NCBI GenBank assembly: GCA_028279345.1
Contig: JANQNY010000053.1
Coordinates: 1 to 64,000, forward strand
Direction: 5' to 3'
Source of the DNA: Geminicoccaceae bacterium
GTDB lineage: Bacteria; Pseudomonadota; Alphaproteobacteria; Geminicoccales; Geminicoccaceae
DNA length: 64,000 nucleotides
Shown: positions 45,579 through 54,951 of the stretch, piece by piece
Layout of the letters: each line of letters opens with the position of its first letter
How positions within the stretch are numbered: the first letter of the stretch is position 1
Translations under genes and position numbers: made by a program
Notes under the pieces: generated by a model
Told to the model about the DNA's origin: nothing
Database searches by the model: none
Seen by the model: the letters and a program-made list of their open reading frames with translations, nothing else

Positions 45579-47426
45579 GTGGCATCAGGGCCAGCACCAA
45601 CCGCCGACTTCGATCACATTGTGGTCGGGGCCGGCGCTGCCGGCGCCGTCGTGGCGGCGCGCCTGGCCGAAGGGGGCCAACGCGTTCTCGTGCTGGAGGC
45701 TGGTGGCGATCCGCTGGCTGATGCGGCGCGGGAGGACGCTGGAGGTCGGCGCCTCGCCGACGATGTGAACGTGCCCGCCTTCCACACGTTCGCATCCGAG
45801 CATCCAGGGCTCAAGCACGACTACTGGGTGCGTCACTACGCCGACGACACGCAGCAGGTCCGCGATTGGCGGTACGCACCCGACGAGGACGGGGTGCTCT
45901 ACCCGCGCGCCCGCGGGCTGGGTGGCTGCGCCACCCATCACGCCATGATCATCGTCCGCCCCAACAACGCCGACTGGAATCACATCTGGAAACTCACGGG
46001 CGACGAAAGCTGGCGGGCATCGAACATGGAGCGCTACTTCCAGCGCATCGACGCCTGCCGCTACCGGGCGCCTTGGCGCCGCTGGCTCGCACGCTGGTTC
46101 GGGTGGAACCCGACCGGCCACGGCTGGGACGGATGGTTGGTGACCGAACGCGCGCTGCCTCTCCGCGTGCTGCGCGACTGGGCGTTGCGGCGGACGTTGC
46201 TGCGGGCGACGCTCGGGGCCGCCGATGCGCAGGCCGAGCCCGGTGCCCAATGGCATTGGTCGCTCACCTCCTATTTCGACCCGAACGATCGGCGTCTCGT
46301 GAACGAACGGGCTTGGGGCGTGCGGCTAGCCCCGACGGCGACCAAGAAGCACGTTCGTCACGGGCCACGCGAACGGCTCCTTGCGGTTGCGAACAGCCAC
46401 ACGGATCGGCTCGAAATTCGGACACTCGCCACGGTCGTCCGCATCGTCGTGGACCAAGCTCGGCTGCGCGCAACGGGCGTCGTCTACCGCGATCGCGAGG
46501 GCGCAGAACACGAGGTCTCGGCTAACCGTGACGTCATCCTTTCGGGCGGCACGTTTGCATCGCCTCATCTTCTGATGCTCTCGGGGATCGGCTGCCCTGA
46601 TCACCTCGCGGCACACGGCATCGATGTCCTGCGGCCGTTGCCCGGCGTTGGTTCCAATCTGCAGGATCGCTACGAGGTCGGCGTCGTCAGTCGGATGCGC
46701 AAGCCCTGGGAGGCGCTCCGCGGGGTGACCTACACGCATCGTGACGGCCATTACCGACGCTGGCGGTGGTTCCGCGCGGGCAACTACACGAGCAACGGCA
46801 TCATGGTCTCGGCCGTCGTCAAGTCGCAGGCGCAGCTACCAGTCGCTGACCTATTCTGCTTTTCCATCCTTGCCGATTTCCGCGGCTACTACCGGGGCTA
46901 TTCGGAGCGGATCAAGGCCGACGACAAGCTGACCTGGGCAGTGCTCAAGGCCTACACTGACAACTGTGCCGGCACTGTGCGGCTGCGCTCGACCGAGGCC
47001 GCGGAACCGCCGGCGATCAACTTTCGGTACTTCGAGGAAGGCAATGCACCGACGAGCGACGACCTGGACGCCGTGGTCGCCGGCATCCGGTTCGTCCGCC
47101 GGGTCGTCGATGGCATGGCCGACCTGATCGCCGCCGAAGAAGAACCCGGACGACACCTGCAGACCGACGATCAACTCCGCACCTACGTTCGTGACAACGC
47201 TTGGGGGCATCACGCCTGCGGCACCTGTGCCATGAGAGCGGAAAGCGACGGCGGCGTCGTTGACAGCCGCTTCCGGGTCCACGGGATCGATGGGCTGCGA
47301 GTGGTCGACGCCTCGATCTTTCCCAAAATTCCCGGCTATTTTCTTGTAGCCTCGGTCTTCATGATCGCGGAGAAGGCCGCGGACGTGATCCTCGACGACG
47401 CAACCGAGCGACCGAGAGGCACTTAG
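45579..47426 (+). CDS. GMC-family FAD oxidoreductase
   Basis: A 615-residue glucose-methanol-choline oxidoreductase. FAD-binding VVGAGAAGAVVAARLAEGG with LVLEAGG near the N-terminus, the second signature region ILSGGTFASPHLLMLSGIG, and the C-terminal active-site segment NAWGHHACGTCAMR followed by GLRVVDASIFPKIPGYF. No signal peptide is evident, so it is cytoplasmic or carried out by a partner. GMC enzymes oxidise alcohols, including sterols and terpenoid alcohols. It is the last gene, 10 bases after the large cytochrome, and starts with GTG. Its role with the cytochromes is unknown. Confidence 0.87.
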   Translation: MASGPAPTADFDHIVVGAGAAGAVVAARLAEGGQRVLVLEAGGDPLADAAREDAGGRRLADDVNVPAFHTFASEHPGLKHDYWVRHYADDTQQVRDWRYAPDEDGVLYPRARGLGGCATHHAMIIVRPNNADWNHIWKLTGDESWRASNMERYFQRIDACRYRAPWRRWLARWFGWNPTGHGWDGWLVTERALPLRVLRDWALRRTLLRATLGAADAQAEPGAQWHWSLTSYFDPNDRRLVNERAWGVRLAPTATKKHVRHGPRERLLAVANSHTDRLEIRTLATVVRIVVDQARLRATGVVYRDREGAEHEVSANRDVILSGGTFASPHLLMLSGIGCPDHLAAHGIDVLRPLPGVGSNLQDRYEVGVVSRMRKPWEALRGVTYTHRDGHYRRWRWFRAGNYTSNGIMVSAVVKSQAQLPVADLFCFSILADFRGYYRGYSERIKADDKLTWAVLKAYTDNCAGTVRLRSTEAAEPPAINFRYFEEGNAPTSDDLDAVVAGIRFVRRVVDGMADLIAAEEEPGRHLQTDDQLRTYVRDNAWGHHACGTCAMRAESDGGVVDSRFRVHGIDGLRVVDASIFPKIPGYFLVASVFMIAEKAADVILDDATERPRGT

Positions 47427-47489
47427 CCCGGAGAGCCGCCCGAGACGGCGCTTGCGCCAGCCTCGGTTCCGCTACGCTCCACCCGGGCT
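47425..47489 (+). terminator. Large branched hairpin at the end of the cytochrome operon
   Basis: The outer arms AGCCCGG (47425-47431, overlapping the stop codon) and CCGGGCT (47483-47489) enclose an inner hairpin: CCGAG (47440-47444) with CTCGG (47462-47466) and GGCG/CGCC around CTTG. No T-run follows. It is probably a Rho-assisted terminator or 3'-end barrier for the operon. Confidence 0.5.
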
Positions 47490-47682
47490 GGCGCCCATGC
47501 CAACACCTGGTCTGCTCACGGTCCAGCCGGCTCTGTCACTTCGGGTCGAGTGGTTCTTCGATCCCCTGTTTTCCTTCGTTCGGTGACCTGCAGCCTCGGG
47601 CCGATGCGAGTCGGAGTGGCGACCCCGGGATCTACGATCTGCCCGCTGCTTCTCGGACAACGCGCGCAGGCAATGCTGTGGC

Positions 47683-48156
47683 TCAGGGCTGCAGCGCAAC
47701 GCGCAGGTCGAGCGTCATGAAGACGCTGTTGGGGTCGAGGGTGTAGGCGCCAAACGGCGGGCACTCGACGAAGCCGTGCTTGCGGTAGAGCGCGCGTGCC
47801 GGCTCGAAATAGGGCCACGACCCGGTCTCCAAACTCAGACGCGCCATACCGCGGGCCCGCGCCTCGGCGATGATGTGGCGGAGCATTGCGCTGCCGGCGC
47901 CCGTCCGCCGCTTGGCTTCGGCCGTGTGCATCGACTTTACCTCGCCAAACTCCTGGGTGAGCTGCCTGAGCGCGCCGAAGCCGATGAGACCATCGGCGTC
48001 CCAGAGCGCCCAAAAGGCGATGTCGGGCGCGGCCAACGCATGGAGCTCGAGGGCGTGCGCGCTGCCCGGTGCGGTTTCTGCGCGCGAGCGTGCCAGGTGC
48101 GTGCGCATGAGCGCCTCGATCTGGGGATCGCGTATGTCCGCTTCAGTGATGTGCAT
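47683..48156 (-). CDS. GNAT-family N-acetyltransferase
   Basis: A 157-residue acetyltransferase. The acetyl-CoA pyrophosphate loop is AEAKRRTGAGSAMLRHII, preceded by EVKSMHTA. ARLSLETGSWPYFEPARALYRKHGF is the usual C-terminal part. It resembles the YsnE/PhnO-like small-molecule acetyltransferases; the substrate is not evident. It starts 17 bases after the XRE-cupin regulator stop and is probably in the same transcript. ATG 48156 is chosen over the longer open frame, which overlaps the regulator. Confidence 0.87.
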   Translation of the reverse strand: MHITEADIRDPQIEALMRTHLARSRAETAPGSAHALELHALAAPDIAFWALWDADGLIGFGALRQLTQEFGEVKSMHTAEAKRRTGAGSAMLRHIIAEARARGMARLSLETGSWPYFEPARALYRKHGFVECPPFGAYTLDPNSVFMTLDLRVALQP

Positions 48157-48173
48157 GTCGGGCCTGTTCGCGC

Positions 48174-48740
48174 TTAGGTCCGGGAGAGGATGACGAGGTA
48201 GATGCAGGTGCCCCCGGTCTCGTTCGCGAAGGTGATGTCTACAGGTGGGCCGGAGCCGATGCAGTCGCCGGCTGCCAGCTCGATTGGGTCGCCGCCCTCG
48301 ACAAGCGTGAGCTTGCCGGCCAACACCAGGATCGAACGCCGGACGCGCGTGTAGGACGACGCGGGAAAGCTCACCCGGCAGCCTGCCGGCAGCTCCACCT
48401 GAGCGATCTCGATGGGGTGGTCGGGCTGGATGAACACCTGCCGGCGCACATAGCCGGTTGCGGGATCGCGCCAGATGGGCTGGGTCGCCTTCCGGCTGAC
48501 CGGTTCGGGGCCGTGTTCCGCGCGGACGAGCAAGCCCGCCAGCGTCAGGTCGAAGGCGCCGGCGAGCTTCACGAGCACCGTCGCCGTCGGGCTGGTCTCG
48601 CCTCGCTCGATCTTGCTGATAGCCGCCTTGGAGACGCCCGATCGGTGGGCGAGGTCGGCGAGCGACCACCGACGTGCCTCCCGCTCGAGACGCACGTGGC
48701 GAGCGATCGCGGAGGTGATGCCGTCCTCTAAAACGCTCAT
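48174..48740 (-). CDS. XRE-family regulator with C-terminal cupin domain
   Basis: A 188-residue transcriptional regulator. Residues about 15-70 form an XRE helix-turn-helix (SLADLAHRSGVSKAAISKIE), and residues 105-188 a cupin effector domain (ILVLAGKLTLVEGGDPIELA). This class (PuuR/SutR-like) usually controls neighbouring amino-acid or polyamine genes. Here the co-transcribed gene is a GNAT acetyltransferase, and pyrE lies divergent 98 bp away. The effector is unknown. Confidence 0.9.
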   Translation of the reverse strand: MSVLEDGITSAIARHVRLEREARRWSLADLAHRSGVSKAAISKIERGETSPTATVLVKLAGAFDLTLAGLLVRAEHGPEPVSRKATQPIWRDPATGYVRRQVFIQPDHPIEIAQVELPAGCRVSFPASSYTRVRRSILVLAGKLTLVEGGDPIELAAGDCIGSGPPVDITFANETGGTCIYLVILSRT

Positions 48741-48838
48741 TCGTCTATTAAAGTGGACGCACGCGTTCGTCGTCAAGCAGGCATCGCGCTGGTCACGCTC
48801 GCCCCGACGCGCTAAGGCTCCGCGTCGCACGTGGAGGA

Positions 48839-49546
48839 ATGGATTTGCACGCCGACCCGCTGCTGCCGTCCGACACAGCGACGGCCGAGCTCACCGCGCG
48901 GATGCTGCTCGAGGTCAAGGCGATCGAGTTTCGCCCGGAGCAGCCCTTCATCTTCTCATCCGGCTGGGCGAGCCCGGTCTACATCGACTGCCGGGCGTTG
49001 ATCTCCTATCCGCGCGTCCGTCGGACGCTCATGCAGCTCACCGCGGCCAAGATCGAACGTGCCGTCGGCTTCGAGCAGCTCGACGCCGTCGCCGGCGGTG
49101 AGACGGCGGGCATTCCGTTCGCCGCCTGGATCGCCGACCTGTTGATGCTGCCGATGGCCTATGTCCGGAAGAAGGTGCCTGAGACCTCGGCATGCGCAGC
49201 GCCGATCGAGGGTGGCATCGAGGCCGGACAGCGGGTGCTACTCGTGGAGGATCTCAGTTCCGACGGCGGCTCAAAGCTCAGCTTCGCCAACGCGCTGCGG
49301 CAGGCGGGCGCTTCCGTCGAGCACACGTTCGTCATCTTCTTCTACGACATCTTTCCAGGCTCCCGCGAACGGCTCGCCGAGGCGGGGCTGACCTTGCACC
49401 ACCTGGCCACGTGGCGCGACGTGCTGCGGGTCGCGCGCGCCGGCTCTGGCTTCGCGCCCGGACAGCTCGATCAGGTGGAAGCATTCCTCAACGATCCGGT
49501 CGGCTGGTCGGCGGCGCACGGCGGCGTCGATCGCGCGCCACGCTGA
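48839..49546 (+). CDS. pyrE: Orotate phosphoribosyltransferase
   Basis: Converts orotate and PRPP to orotidine monophosphate in pyrimidine synthesis. The 235 residues have the PRPP loop [15 protein letters not shown], in which family members usually read DVITTGG-like; the serine pair is a variant. Other landmarks are [32 protein letters not shown] and AYVRKK. GGAGGA lies before ATG 48839. Alternatively it is a related PyrE paralogue of the alphaproteobacterial long form. It converges closely with the PHA synthase gene. Confidence 0.88.
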   Translation: MDLHADPLLPSDTATAELTARMLLEVKAIEFRPEQPFIFSSGWASPVYIDCRALISYPRVRRTLMQLTAAKIERAVGFEQLDAVAGGETAGIPFAAWIADLLMLPMAYVRKKVPETSACAAPIEGGIEAGQRVLLVEDLSSDGGSKLSFANALRQAGASVEHTFVIFFYDIFPGSRERLAEAGLTLHHLATWRDVLRVARAGSGFAPGQLDQVEAFLNDPVGWSAAHGGVDRAPR

Positions 49547-49555
49547 ACGCCTCGC

Positions 49556-51286
49556 TCAGACGCGCTCGCGCACGTACCGGCCCGGCGCGTCCTCGAGCGG
49601 ACGCTTATCAGGAAGGCCGATCGGCGGTGGTGCCGTGAAGGCGCCGCTTCGCGCATGGATCCACGCGGACCATGATGGCCACCAAGAGCCGTCCATCTGC
49701 TCCGCATGCTGGCGCCACGCGTCGGGTGCCTCATAGCCGTCCTCGCCGTCAAAGGCGCCCAGGCGATGCTTGGCGCGCGGCTCGTCCGGGGGGGCGACCA
49801 TGCCGGTATTGTGGCCGCCCGAGGCGAGCGCGAAGGTGACCTCGACACGGGTCAAGAGCCGCAGCTTGTAGACCGACTGCCAGGGCGCGATGTGGTCGCG
49901 CTCGGCACCGACGGCGAAGATCGGCACGTCGATGTCGGTGAGTGCTATGGGCCGGCCATCGACCGCGAAGCGGCCGCGCGAGAAGCGATTGTCCAGAAAC
50001 AGGTCGCGCAGGTACTCGGTCTGCATGCGTGCTGGCATCCGCGTGCCGTCGGCGTTCCATGCCATGAGGTCCGTCACGGGCTGTCGCTCGCCCAGGAGGT
50101 ACTGGCGCACCGCCTGCGCCCAGATCAGCTCGTTGGAGCGAAGGAGTTGGAAGGCGCCCGCCATCTGCCGGCTGTCCAGCACGCCTTGGTCCCACATCAT
50201 GTCCTCGAGAAACGCGATTTCGCTCTCGTCGATGAAGACCATTAGCTCGCCCGCCTCGCTGAAGTCGGTCTGTGCCGCCAACATCGACATCGAAGCGAGC
50301 CGCTCGTCCCCGTCGCGCGCCATCGTCGCCGCAGCGATGGCGAGCAGCGTGCCGCCCAGGCAGTAGCCGAGCGCGTGGACGCGCGCGTTCGGGACGATCT
50401 GTCCGACTACGTCGAGCGCGGCGCCGATGCCGAGGCGTCGGTAGTCGTCGAGGCCCCAATCGCGTTGCCTCGGGCCGGGGTTGCGCCAAGAGATGGCGAA
50501 GACGGTGAAGCCTTGCGCGATCAGCCAGCGGATGAACGAGTTATCGGGCCGTAGATCCAGGATGTAGTACTTCATGATCCACGCCGGCACGAACAGCACG
50601 GGTTCGGGGCGCACTTCTTCGGTCGTGGGTGTATATTGAATCAGCTCCATGAAGTCGTTGCGGAACACCACCTTGCCCGGCGTGATCGCGAGATCGCGAC
50701 CTACCTGCCACTCCTCGACGCCCGGCATCGGCCGATCCAGAACCGCGCGCTCCAGGTCCGCGGCGAACAGCTCGGCACCTCGCCACAGGTTGAGGCCGCT
50801 CTCGCTGACGGTTCGTTCCACCACCTCCGGGTTGGTCCAAGGCAGGTTGGCGGGCGACATACGGTTGAGGATCTGCCGAACCATGAAGCGGACGGCTTGC
50901 TGGTGGTGCGGTGTGACCCCGCGGATGTCGGTCGTGGCGGTCGACCACCAACGCTCCACGGCGAGAAAGGTCTGTGCATACAGGTTGAAAGGCCAGACCC
51001 GCCAAGCCTCGCCCTCGAAGCGCCGCGAACGGCGTGGGTCGAACGGTGCGTGATCGCCCGGCTGCCAAGCGCGGGCCGCGTAGCAGGCAAGCTTGAACGC
51101 GTCCTCGAAGGCCTGTCCCGCCAGTTCGAGCTGCTTGCCCGGCGCGTTCGTCAGGTGGGCAAGCCAGTCACTCCAGGCGGCGGCTACCGCCGTGTGGGCG
51201 ATCCCGCCGGTTAGACGGGCTTCGAAGGCGTGCAGCAGACGATCGGCGCGCTCGTAGCTCTGGGACGGTTGACGAACGATGCTCAA
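49556..51286 (-). CDS. phaC: Class I poly(3-hydroxyalkanoate) synthase
   Basis: Polymerises 3-hydroxyacyl-CoA into storage polyester. The 576 residues include the lipase-like box GYCLGGT with catalytic Cys309, the Asp in VGAERDHIAPW, and the His in SGGHNTGMV. Other PhaC markers are PVLFVPAWIMKYYILDL and FAISWRNPG. The only start I can place is TTG 51286, since an in-frame stop lies directly upstream. It stands alone: no phaA, phaB, phaR or depolymerase is adjacent. Convergent with pyrE, nine bases apart. Confidence 0.9.
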   Translation of the reverse strand: MSIVRQPSQSYERADRLLHAFEARLTGGIAHTAVAAAWSDWLAHLTNAPGKQLELAGQAFEDAFKLACYAARAWQPGDHAPFDPRRSRRFEGEAWRVWPFNLYAQTFLAVERWWSTATTDIRGVTPHHQQAVRFMVRQILNRMSPANLPWTNPEVVERTVSESGLNLWRGAELFAADLERAVLDRPMPGVEEWQVGRDLAITPGKVVFRNDFMELIQYTPTTEEVRPEPVLFVPAWIMKYYILDLRPDNSFIRWLIAQGFTVFAISWRNPGPRQRDWGLDDYRRLGIGAALDVVGQIVPNARVHALGYCLGGTLLAIAAATMARDGDERLASMSMLAAQTDFSEAGELMVFIDESEIAFLEDMMWDQGVLDSRQMAGAFQLLRSNELIWAQAVRQYLLGERQPVTDLMAWNADGTRMPARMQTEYLRDLFLDNRFSRGRFAVDGRPIALTDIDVPIFAVGAERDHIAPWQSVYKLRLLTRVEVTFALASGGHNTGMVAPPDEPRAKHRLGAFDGEDGYEAPDAWRQHAEQMDGSWWPSWSAWIHARSGAFTAPPPIGLPDKRPLEDAPGRYVRERV

Positions 51287-51402
51287 CTCAAGTCACCCGT
51301 GTGCGTTGGGCAGGGACCGCCGCGGCCGACGCTCGGCCGTGGCGAGATTGCGTTCATGCGACGTTGGTCGCACGCGCGCCGAAGGCGTCACCATGATCGG
51401 TG

Positions 51403-52530
51403 TCAAATGGCGCTGGCGGCCAAGGCCTCCGCGACGGGCAAATGCTCGTAGCCGAGGGCGCGCGCCACGGGCTCCACGGTCACCCGGCCGTTCCAGACGT
51501 TGAGCCCCGCGGCGAGGTGCGCGTCCGTGGCGAGCGCGTCGCGCCAGCCGAGGTCGGCGATCCGCTGGACGTGCGGCAGCGTCACGTTGTTGAGCGCGTA
51601 GGTGGAGGTACGCGCCACGGCACCCGGCATGTTGGCGACGCAATAGTGGACGATGCCCTCCTCGATGTAGGTGGGCTTGTCATGCGTTGTCGGCCTGGAG
51701 CTCTCGAAGCAGCCGCCCTGGTCGATCGCCACGTCGACCAGCACGGCACCCGGTTTCATCGTTCGTAGCATCGCGCGGGTGACGAGCTTGGGCGCGCGGT
51801 CACCGGCGACGAGCACGGCGCCGACCACCAGATCGGCCCGCGCGACCGCATCGGCGATGTTGGTGCGGTTTGCGAAGCGCGTCTTGAGGCGCCCCTCGAA
51901 GTGCATGGCCAGGCGCTCCAGCACCGCCGGGCTGCGGTCGAGGATGGTGGTGTCGGCGCCCATGCCGACGGCCATCTGCGCCGCGTTGAAGCCGACGGTA
52001 CCACCACCCAAGATCACCACCGTTGCCGGCGCCACGCCGGGGACACCGCCCAGGAGGACCCCGCGGCCACCGTTCTCCTTTTCGAGCGCTGTGGCACCCG
52101 CCTGGATCGCCATGCGCCCGGCGACCTGGCTCATCGGCTTCAAGAGCGGCAGTCCGCCTGCCGCGTCGGTCACCGTCTCATAGGCGATGCATATTGCCCT
52201 CGAGGCGATGAGGTCCGCGGTCTGCTCGGGGTCGGGTGCCAGGTGCAGGTAGGTGAAGAGCACGTGGTGCGAACGCAGCTTCACTCGTTCGTCTGCCTGC
52301 GGCTCCTTCACCTTCACGATCAACTCGGCTTGCTCGAATACCGCGTCCGCGCTCGCTGCCACCGCGGCGCCGGCTGCCTCGTAGTCGGCGTCGCTCGCGC
52401 CGATACCTTGCCCGGCGGCGTGCTCGACGATCACCCGATGGCCTTGCTCAACAAGCTCGCCGACGCTCTCGGGCGTCAGGCCCACGCGGTTCTCGTGGGT
52501 CTTCACCTCCTTCACGGTGCCGACGATCAT
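51403..52530 (-). CDS. ald: Alanine dehydrogenase
   Basis: NAD-dependent interconversion of L-alanine and pyruvate plus ammonia. The 375 residues match the family in length. The N-terminus VGTVKEVKTHENRVGLTPE contains the substrate arginine, KVKEPQADE the catalytic lysine, and LFTYLHLAPD the catalytic histidine. The NAD-binding motif is VILGGGTVGFNAAQMAVGM. It is a single gene with an ordinary ribosome site; the following zinc alcohol dehydrogenase on the same strand is upstream of it by about 30 bases and could be co-transcribed. Confidence 0.95.
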   Translation of the reverse strand: MIVGTVKEVKTHENRVGLTPESVGELVEQGHRVIVEHAAGQGIGASDADYEAAGAAVAASADAVFEQAELIVKVKEPQADERVKLRSHHVLFTYLHLAPDPEQTADLIASRAICIAYETVTDAAGGLPLLKPMSQVAGRMAIQAGATALEKENGGRGVLLGGVPGVAPATVVILGGGTVGFNAAQMAVGMGADTTILDRSPAVLERLAMHFEGRLKTRFANRTNIADAVARADLVVGAVLVAGDRAPKLVTRAMLRTMKPGAVLVDVAIDQGGCFESSRPTTHDKPTYIEEGIVHYCVANMPGAVARTSTYALNNVTLPHVQRIADLGWRDALATDAHLAAGLNVWNGRVTVEPVARALGYEHLPVAEALAASAI

Positions 52531-52562
52531 CCTCCCGATCCTTTCATTGTTTGATTGCGAGC

Positions 52563-53564
52563 TTACGGCACGAGGATGAAGGCTCCAGTCACGTCGCCTT
52601 GCCGGAGCCGCGCCAGGGCCGCGTTGGCCTCGGCGAGCGGTAGCGTCGTCACGGTTGCGCGGACGCTCGCACGCGCGGCCGCCTCCAGGAAACCTTCGCC
52701 GTCCGCGCGGGTCAGATTCGCGACCGAGCGCACAGAGCGTTCACCCCAAATCAGCGCGTAGGGAAACGCCGGGATGTCGCTCATGTGGATACCGCCGCAG
52801 ACGACCGTGCCACCCTTGCGCACGGCGGCGAGCGCCGCCGGTACGAGCGGCCCCACGGGCGCAAAGATCAATGCCGCATCGAGCAGCTCGGGCGGCCGCT
52901 CGGTCGAAGCGCCGGCCCAGACGCAGCCGAACTCGCGGGCGAACGCCTGCGCCGCGGCGTCGCCTTCGCGGGTGAAGGCATAGACCTCGCGTCCCTCGGC
53001 CTGCGCCACCTGGGTGATCAGGTGGGCGGCGGCACCGAAGCCATAGACGCCCAGCCGCCTCGCGTCGCCGGCCATCTGGAGCGAACGATAGCCGATGAGC
53101 CCGGCGCATAGCCAAGGCGCCATCGCCGCATCGTCGGGCCCGTCGGGCAGGCGGAAGACGTAGTGGGCGTCGGCAACGCAGGCCTCCGCGTAGCCGCCGT
53201 CCCGCGTGTACCCGGTGAATTGCGGCGCATCACAGAGGTTCTCGGCGCCCCGCCGGCAATAGCTGCAGGCCCCGCAGGTATGGCCGAGCCAAGGCACGCC
53301 GACGCGGTCGCCAACGCGCAACCCGCCAACGCCACTGCCGAGCGCGCGAACGCGGCCGACGATCTCGTGTCCCGGGACGAGCGGTAGGACCGGTTGCTCG
53401 AGTTCGCCGTCGACGATGTGCAGGTCGGTCCGGCAGACGCCGCAAGCTGCGACGTCGATCAGCACCTCGCCGGGGCCCGGTGCGGGAACCGGGCGCGTCT
53501 CCAGGCGCAGGGGCTCCCCCGGTGCGTCCAGCACCATCGCCCGCATCATCGCGCCAGGTGGCAT
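52563..53564 (-). CDS. Zinc-dependent alcohol dehydrogenase
   Basis: A 333-residue medium-chain dehydrogenase. Catalytic zinc ligands are in CGVCRTDLH and PGHEIVGRV; the structural zinc site is CGACSYCRRGAENLC. The nucleotide motif is VYGFGAAAHL, degenerate compared with GxGxxG, as in the group named zinc-binding alcohol dehydrogenase family 2. ATG 53564 is preferred because GAGGAG precedes it; the two ATG codons at 53549 and 53546 are alternatives. It faces away from the CUT1 importer at 53771 and sits just upstream of ald. Confidence 0.87.
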   Translation of the reverse strand: MPPGAMMRAMVLDAPGEPLRLETRPVPAPGPGEVLIDVAACGVCRTDLHIVDGELEQPVLPLVPGHEIVGRVRALGSGVGGLRVGDRVGVPWLGHTCGACSYCRRGAENLCDAPQFTGYTRDGGYAEACVADAHYVFRLPDGPDDAAMAPWLCAGLIGYRSLQMAGDARRLGVYGFGAAAHLITQVAQAEGREVYAFTREGDAAAQAFAREFGCVWAGASTERPPELLDAALIFAPVGPLVPAALAAVRKGGTVVCGGIHMSDIPAFPYALIWGERSVRSVANLTRADGEGFLEAAARASVRATVTTLPLAEANAALARLRQGDVTGAFILVP

Positions 53565-53770
53565 CGGCAGCTCGCTCCTCCCCGTGCGCGCGGCTCGACA
53601 GGAGCCACGCGCCAACGTCACAGGTTTAGCACGGTCTGAAGGTATGCGGCGATGCGGGCGGCTTGGTCGCGGTCGGCTGGTGCGCAAAGGATTTGACGCG
53701 GGGTGCCGCACTTGGAAGACATGGCGGGGCGTCGCAGCGGTTCAGAACGACGGCGCGGGGGAGGTTGAAG

Positions 53771-54844
53771 ATGGCGTCCGTGGACATCCGCGAGGTGCGC
53801 AAGGTTTTCGGCGCGACGCAGGTCTTGCATGGTGTCTCGGTCGACATCGAGGACGGCGAGTTCGTCGTGCTGGTTGGCCCGTCAGGCTGCGGCAAGTCCA
53901 CGCTGCTTCGCATGATCGCCGGTCTGGAGACCGTGTCCGCCGGCGACATCCTCATTGGCAATCGCCGCGTCAACGACGTCCCGCCGAAGGAGCGGGACAT
54001 TGCCATGGTCTTTCAGAATTACGCGCTCTACCCGCACATGACGGTGTTCGAGAATATGGCGTTCTCGCTCCGGATCCGGCGAGCCCCGCAGACCGAGGTC
54101 GACCGACGGGTGCGCGCAGCGGCGGAGATTCTGGGCCTGGCGCCGTTCCTGGAGCGCTTTCCGCGGCAGCTCTCGGGCGGTCAGCGGCAGCGCGTGGCGA
54201 TGGGCCGCGCGATCGTTCGCGATCCCCAGGTGTTCCTGTTCGACGAGCCTCTGTCCAATCTCGACGCGAAGTTGCGCGTGGCCATGCGCACCGAGATCAA
54301 GGAGCTGCACCAGCGCGTGGGCGGCACGACGATCTACGTCACCCACGATCAGATCGAGGCCATGACCATGGCCGACCGCATCGTCGTCATGCAGAGCGGC
54401 AATGTCGAGCAGATGGGGGCACCGCTCGAGCTTTACGACACGCCCGCAAACCTGTTCGTCGCTGGGTTCATCGGCTCTCCGGCCATGAATTTCGTCAGGG
54501 GCACGGTGCGGCGGCCGAACGGGCCGATGCTCGAGACCGGCGCCAACGAAATGCTGCCGCTGCCGGAGTGCCCTGGTCTGGAGGAGGGCCGTCCGGTCAC
54601 GCTCGGCGTGCGCCCGGAACACGTGACACTCGCGAACGAGGCCGAGGGCTTTCCCATCGACGTCGTGGTGGTGGAGCCGACCGGTGCCGAGATCCAGGTG
54701 ATCGCCAAGCACGCCGACGACGACTTCGTCGCCGTGTTTCGCGAGCGCCTCGATGTGCATCCGAACCAACGGATCTGGCTCAAGGCGGATCTGCACCACG
54801 CGCACGTGTTCGATGCCGAGAGCGGCAAAGTCATGCGTGCGTGA
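53771..54844 (+). CDS. CUT1-type ABC importer ATPase (MalK/UgpC-like)
   Basis: A 357-residue ATPase with Walker A GPSGCGKST, signature LSGGQ, Walker B VFLFDEPLSNLD and H-loop YVTHD, then the C-terminal regulatory OB-like domain of MalK/UgpC proteins (VTLGVRPEHV). It would energise uptake of a sugar, sugar alcohol or glycerol-3-phosphate-like solute with the binding protein and permeases that follow. A palindromic hairpin lies directly after its stop. Confidence 0.92.
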   Translation: MASVDIREVRKVFGATQVLHGVSVDIEDGEFVVLVGPSGCGKSTLLRMIAGLETVSAGDILIGNRRVNDVPPKERDIAMVFQNYALYPHMTVFENMAFSLRIRRAPQTEVDRRVRAAAEILGLAPFLERFPRQLSGGQRQRVAMGRAIVRDPQVFLFDEPLSNLDAKLRVAMRTEIKELHQRVGGTTIYVTHDQIEAMTMADRIVVMQSGNVEQMGAPLELYDTPANLFVAGFIGSPAMNFVRGTVRRPNGPMLETGANEMLPLPECPGLEEGRPVTLGVRPEHVTLANEAEGFPIDVVVVEPTGAEIQVIAKHADDDFVAVFRERLDVHPNQRIWLKADLHHAHVFDAESGKVMRA

Positions 54845-54845
54845 G

Positions 54846-54859
54846 CACCGCCGGCGGTG
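54846..54859 (+). other. CACCGCCGGCGGTG palindrome after the importer ATPase gene
   Basis: A perfect 14-bp palindrome immediately after the ATPase stop codon, followed about 30 bases later by a smaller CGGGC/GCCCG hairpin. Together they may separate expression of the ATPase from the binding protein. Confidence 0.35.
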
Positions 54860-54951
54860 TTGCCCACGGCAGCCAGGTCGGGCAGATTGCCCGCAACAAC
54901 GAGAGGCGTAGTGGGACCACCACGCGCGTTCCATGATCAGGGAGATCAAGA

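Noticed and set aside
47490..47682. Frame reading GVATPTRIGPRLQVTE downstream of the GNAT gene
   Set aside because: It only extends a shadow frame past the GNAT stop; no start, ribosome site or recognisable domain.
53416..54936. 506-codon plus-strand frame across the alcohol dehydrogenase and ATPase genes
   Set aside because: Shadow composition; the ATPase in another frame has all ABC motifs.
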